Positions 6,165-6,185 of a stretch of 6,185 nucleotides of DNA are shown piece by piece. The notes beneath the pieces are model-generated. The model was not told where the DNA came from. It saw nothing but the letters and a program-made list of their open reading frames with translations, and searched no databases. Each line of letters starts with the position of its first letter. Within the stretch, counting starts at the first letter, position 1. The stretch comes from Flavobacterium psychrophilum (GTDB taxonomy: Bacteria > Bacteroidota > Bacteroidia > Flavobacteriales > Flavobacteriaceae), in contig DYPB01000058.1 in assembly GCA_020720185.1 (NCBI GenBank), positions 7,754 to 13,938 on the forward strand. The letters run 5' to 3'. Both the position numbers and the translations under genes were made by a program.

Positions 6165-6172
6165 CAAAAGTA
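6165..6172 (-). promoter_or_regulatory. Bacteroidota -7 promoter element for the Uma2-family gene
   Basis: The minus strand reads TACTTTTG, a full match to the phylum consensus TAnnTTTG. It lies 15 bp upstream of the chosen ATG at 6147-6149, so transcription would start at about 6157-6160 with a leader of only about ten bases. The -33 TTG would fall beyond the window end and cannot be checked. Eight-base AT-rich matches arise by chance, but the position decides between two start codons. Confidence 0.55.
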
Positions 6173-6185
6173 ATCAATATTTTTA

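Noticed and set aside
1..6185. CRISPR array, tRNA, rRNA or insertion sequence
   Set aside because: No regularly spaced direct repeats, no tRNA cloverleaf with a recognisable T-loop, and no transposase frame were seen on either strand.

Overview
All eight genes in this window lie on the minus strand, so transcription runs from position 6185 towards position 1. The DNA is strongly AT-rich and the proteins are rich in Lys, Asn and Ile. Several features point to a Bacteroidota (Flavobacteriia/Bacteroidales-like) chromosome. There is no obvious Shine-Dalgarno sequence before most starts. Several intergenic sites match the Bacteroidota -7 promoter element TAnnTTTG. The signal peptide of the exported enzyme ends in Gly followed by Gln, a common signal peptidase I pattern in this phylum. 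The protein families (RpiB, a DnaQ-fold PolB-like exonuclease, a fused SpmA/SpmB protein, Uma2, and a Bacteroidota-type toxin-antitoxin pair) fit this. I cannot name a genus.

Layout in transcription order: (1) 5559-6149, a Uma2-family (DUF820) PD-(D/E)XK nuclease-like protein with its own promoter at the window edge. (2) 5399-5558, a 160-bp gap holding a perfect 29-bp inverted repeat around a 35-nt centre. (3) 4970-5398, rpiB, ribose-5-phosphate/allose-6-phosphate isomerase B. (4) 4816-4969, a 154-bp gap with a perfect -7 element and a bulged hairpin. (5) 4102-4815, a 3'-5' exonuclease. (6) 3827-4078 and 3568-3834, a toxin-antitoxin pair, antitoxin first, overlapping by 8 bp. (7) 2114-3556, a SpmA-SpmB fusion membrane protein. 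(8) 1146-2060, a cytoplasmic DDAH/arginine deiminase-type enzyme. (9) 5-1123, an exported agmatine deiminase-family enzyme.

The six genes from the exonuclease down to the agmatine deiminase-like gene have junctions of 23, -8, 11, 53 and 22 bp, so they could form one transcription unit. Within it, two pentein-fold guanidino-group enzymes sit side by side, one exported and one cytoplasmic, behind an 8-11 helix membrane protein. A guanidino-compound (arginine/agmatine-like) uptake and breakdown module is a reasonable hypothesis but is unproven. The toxin-antitoxin pair looks inserted between the exonuclease and the SpmAB gene, and its promoter may feed the genes below it.

Most of the window is ordinary chromosomal content. 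The parts most worth a second look are the long perfect palindrome upstream of rpiB, the paired deiminase/amidinotransferase-type genes, and the short, atypical RelE/ParE-like toxin. I saw no CRISPR array, tRNA, rRNA or complete insertion sequence.
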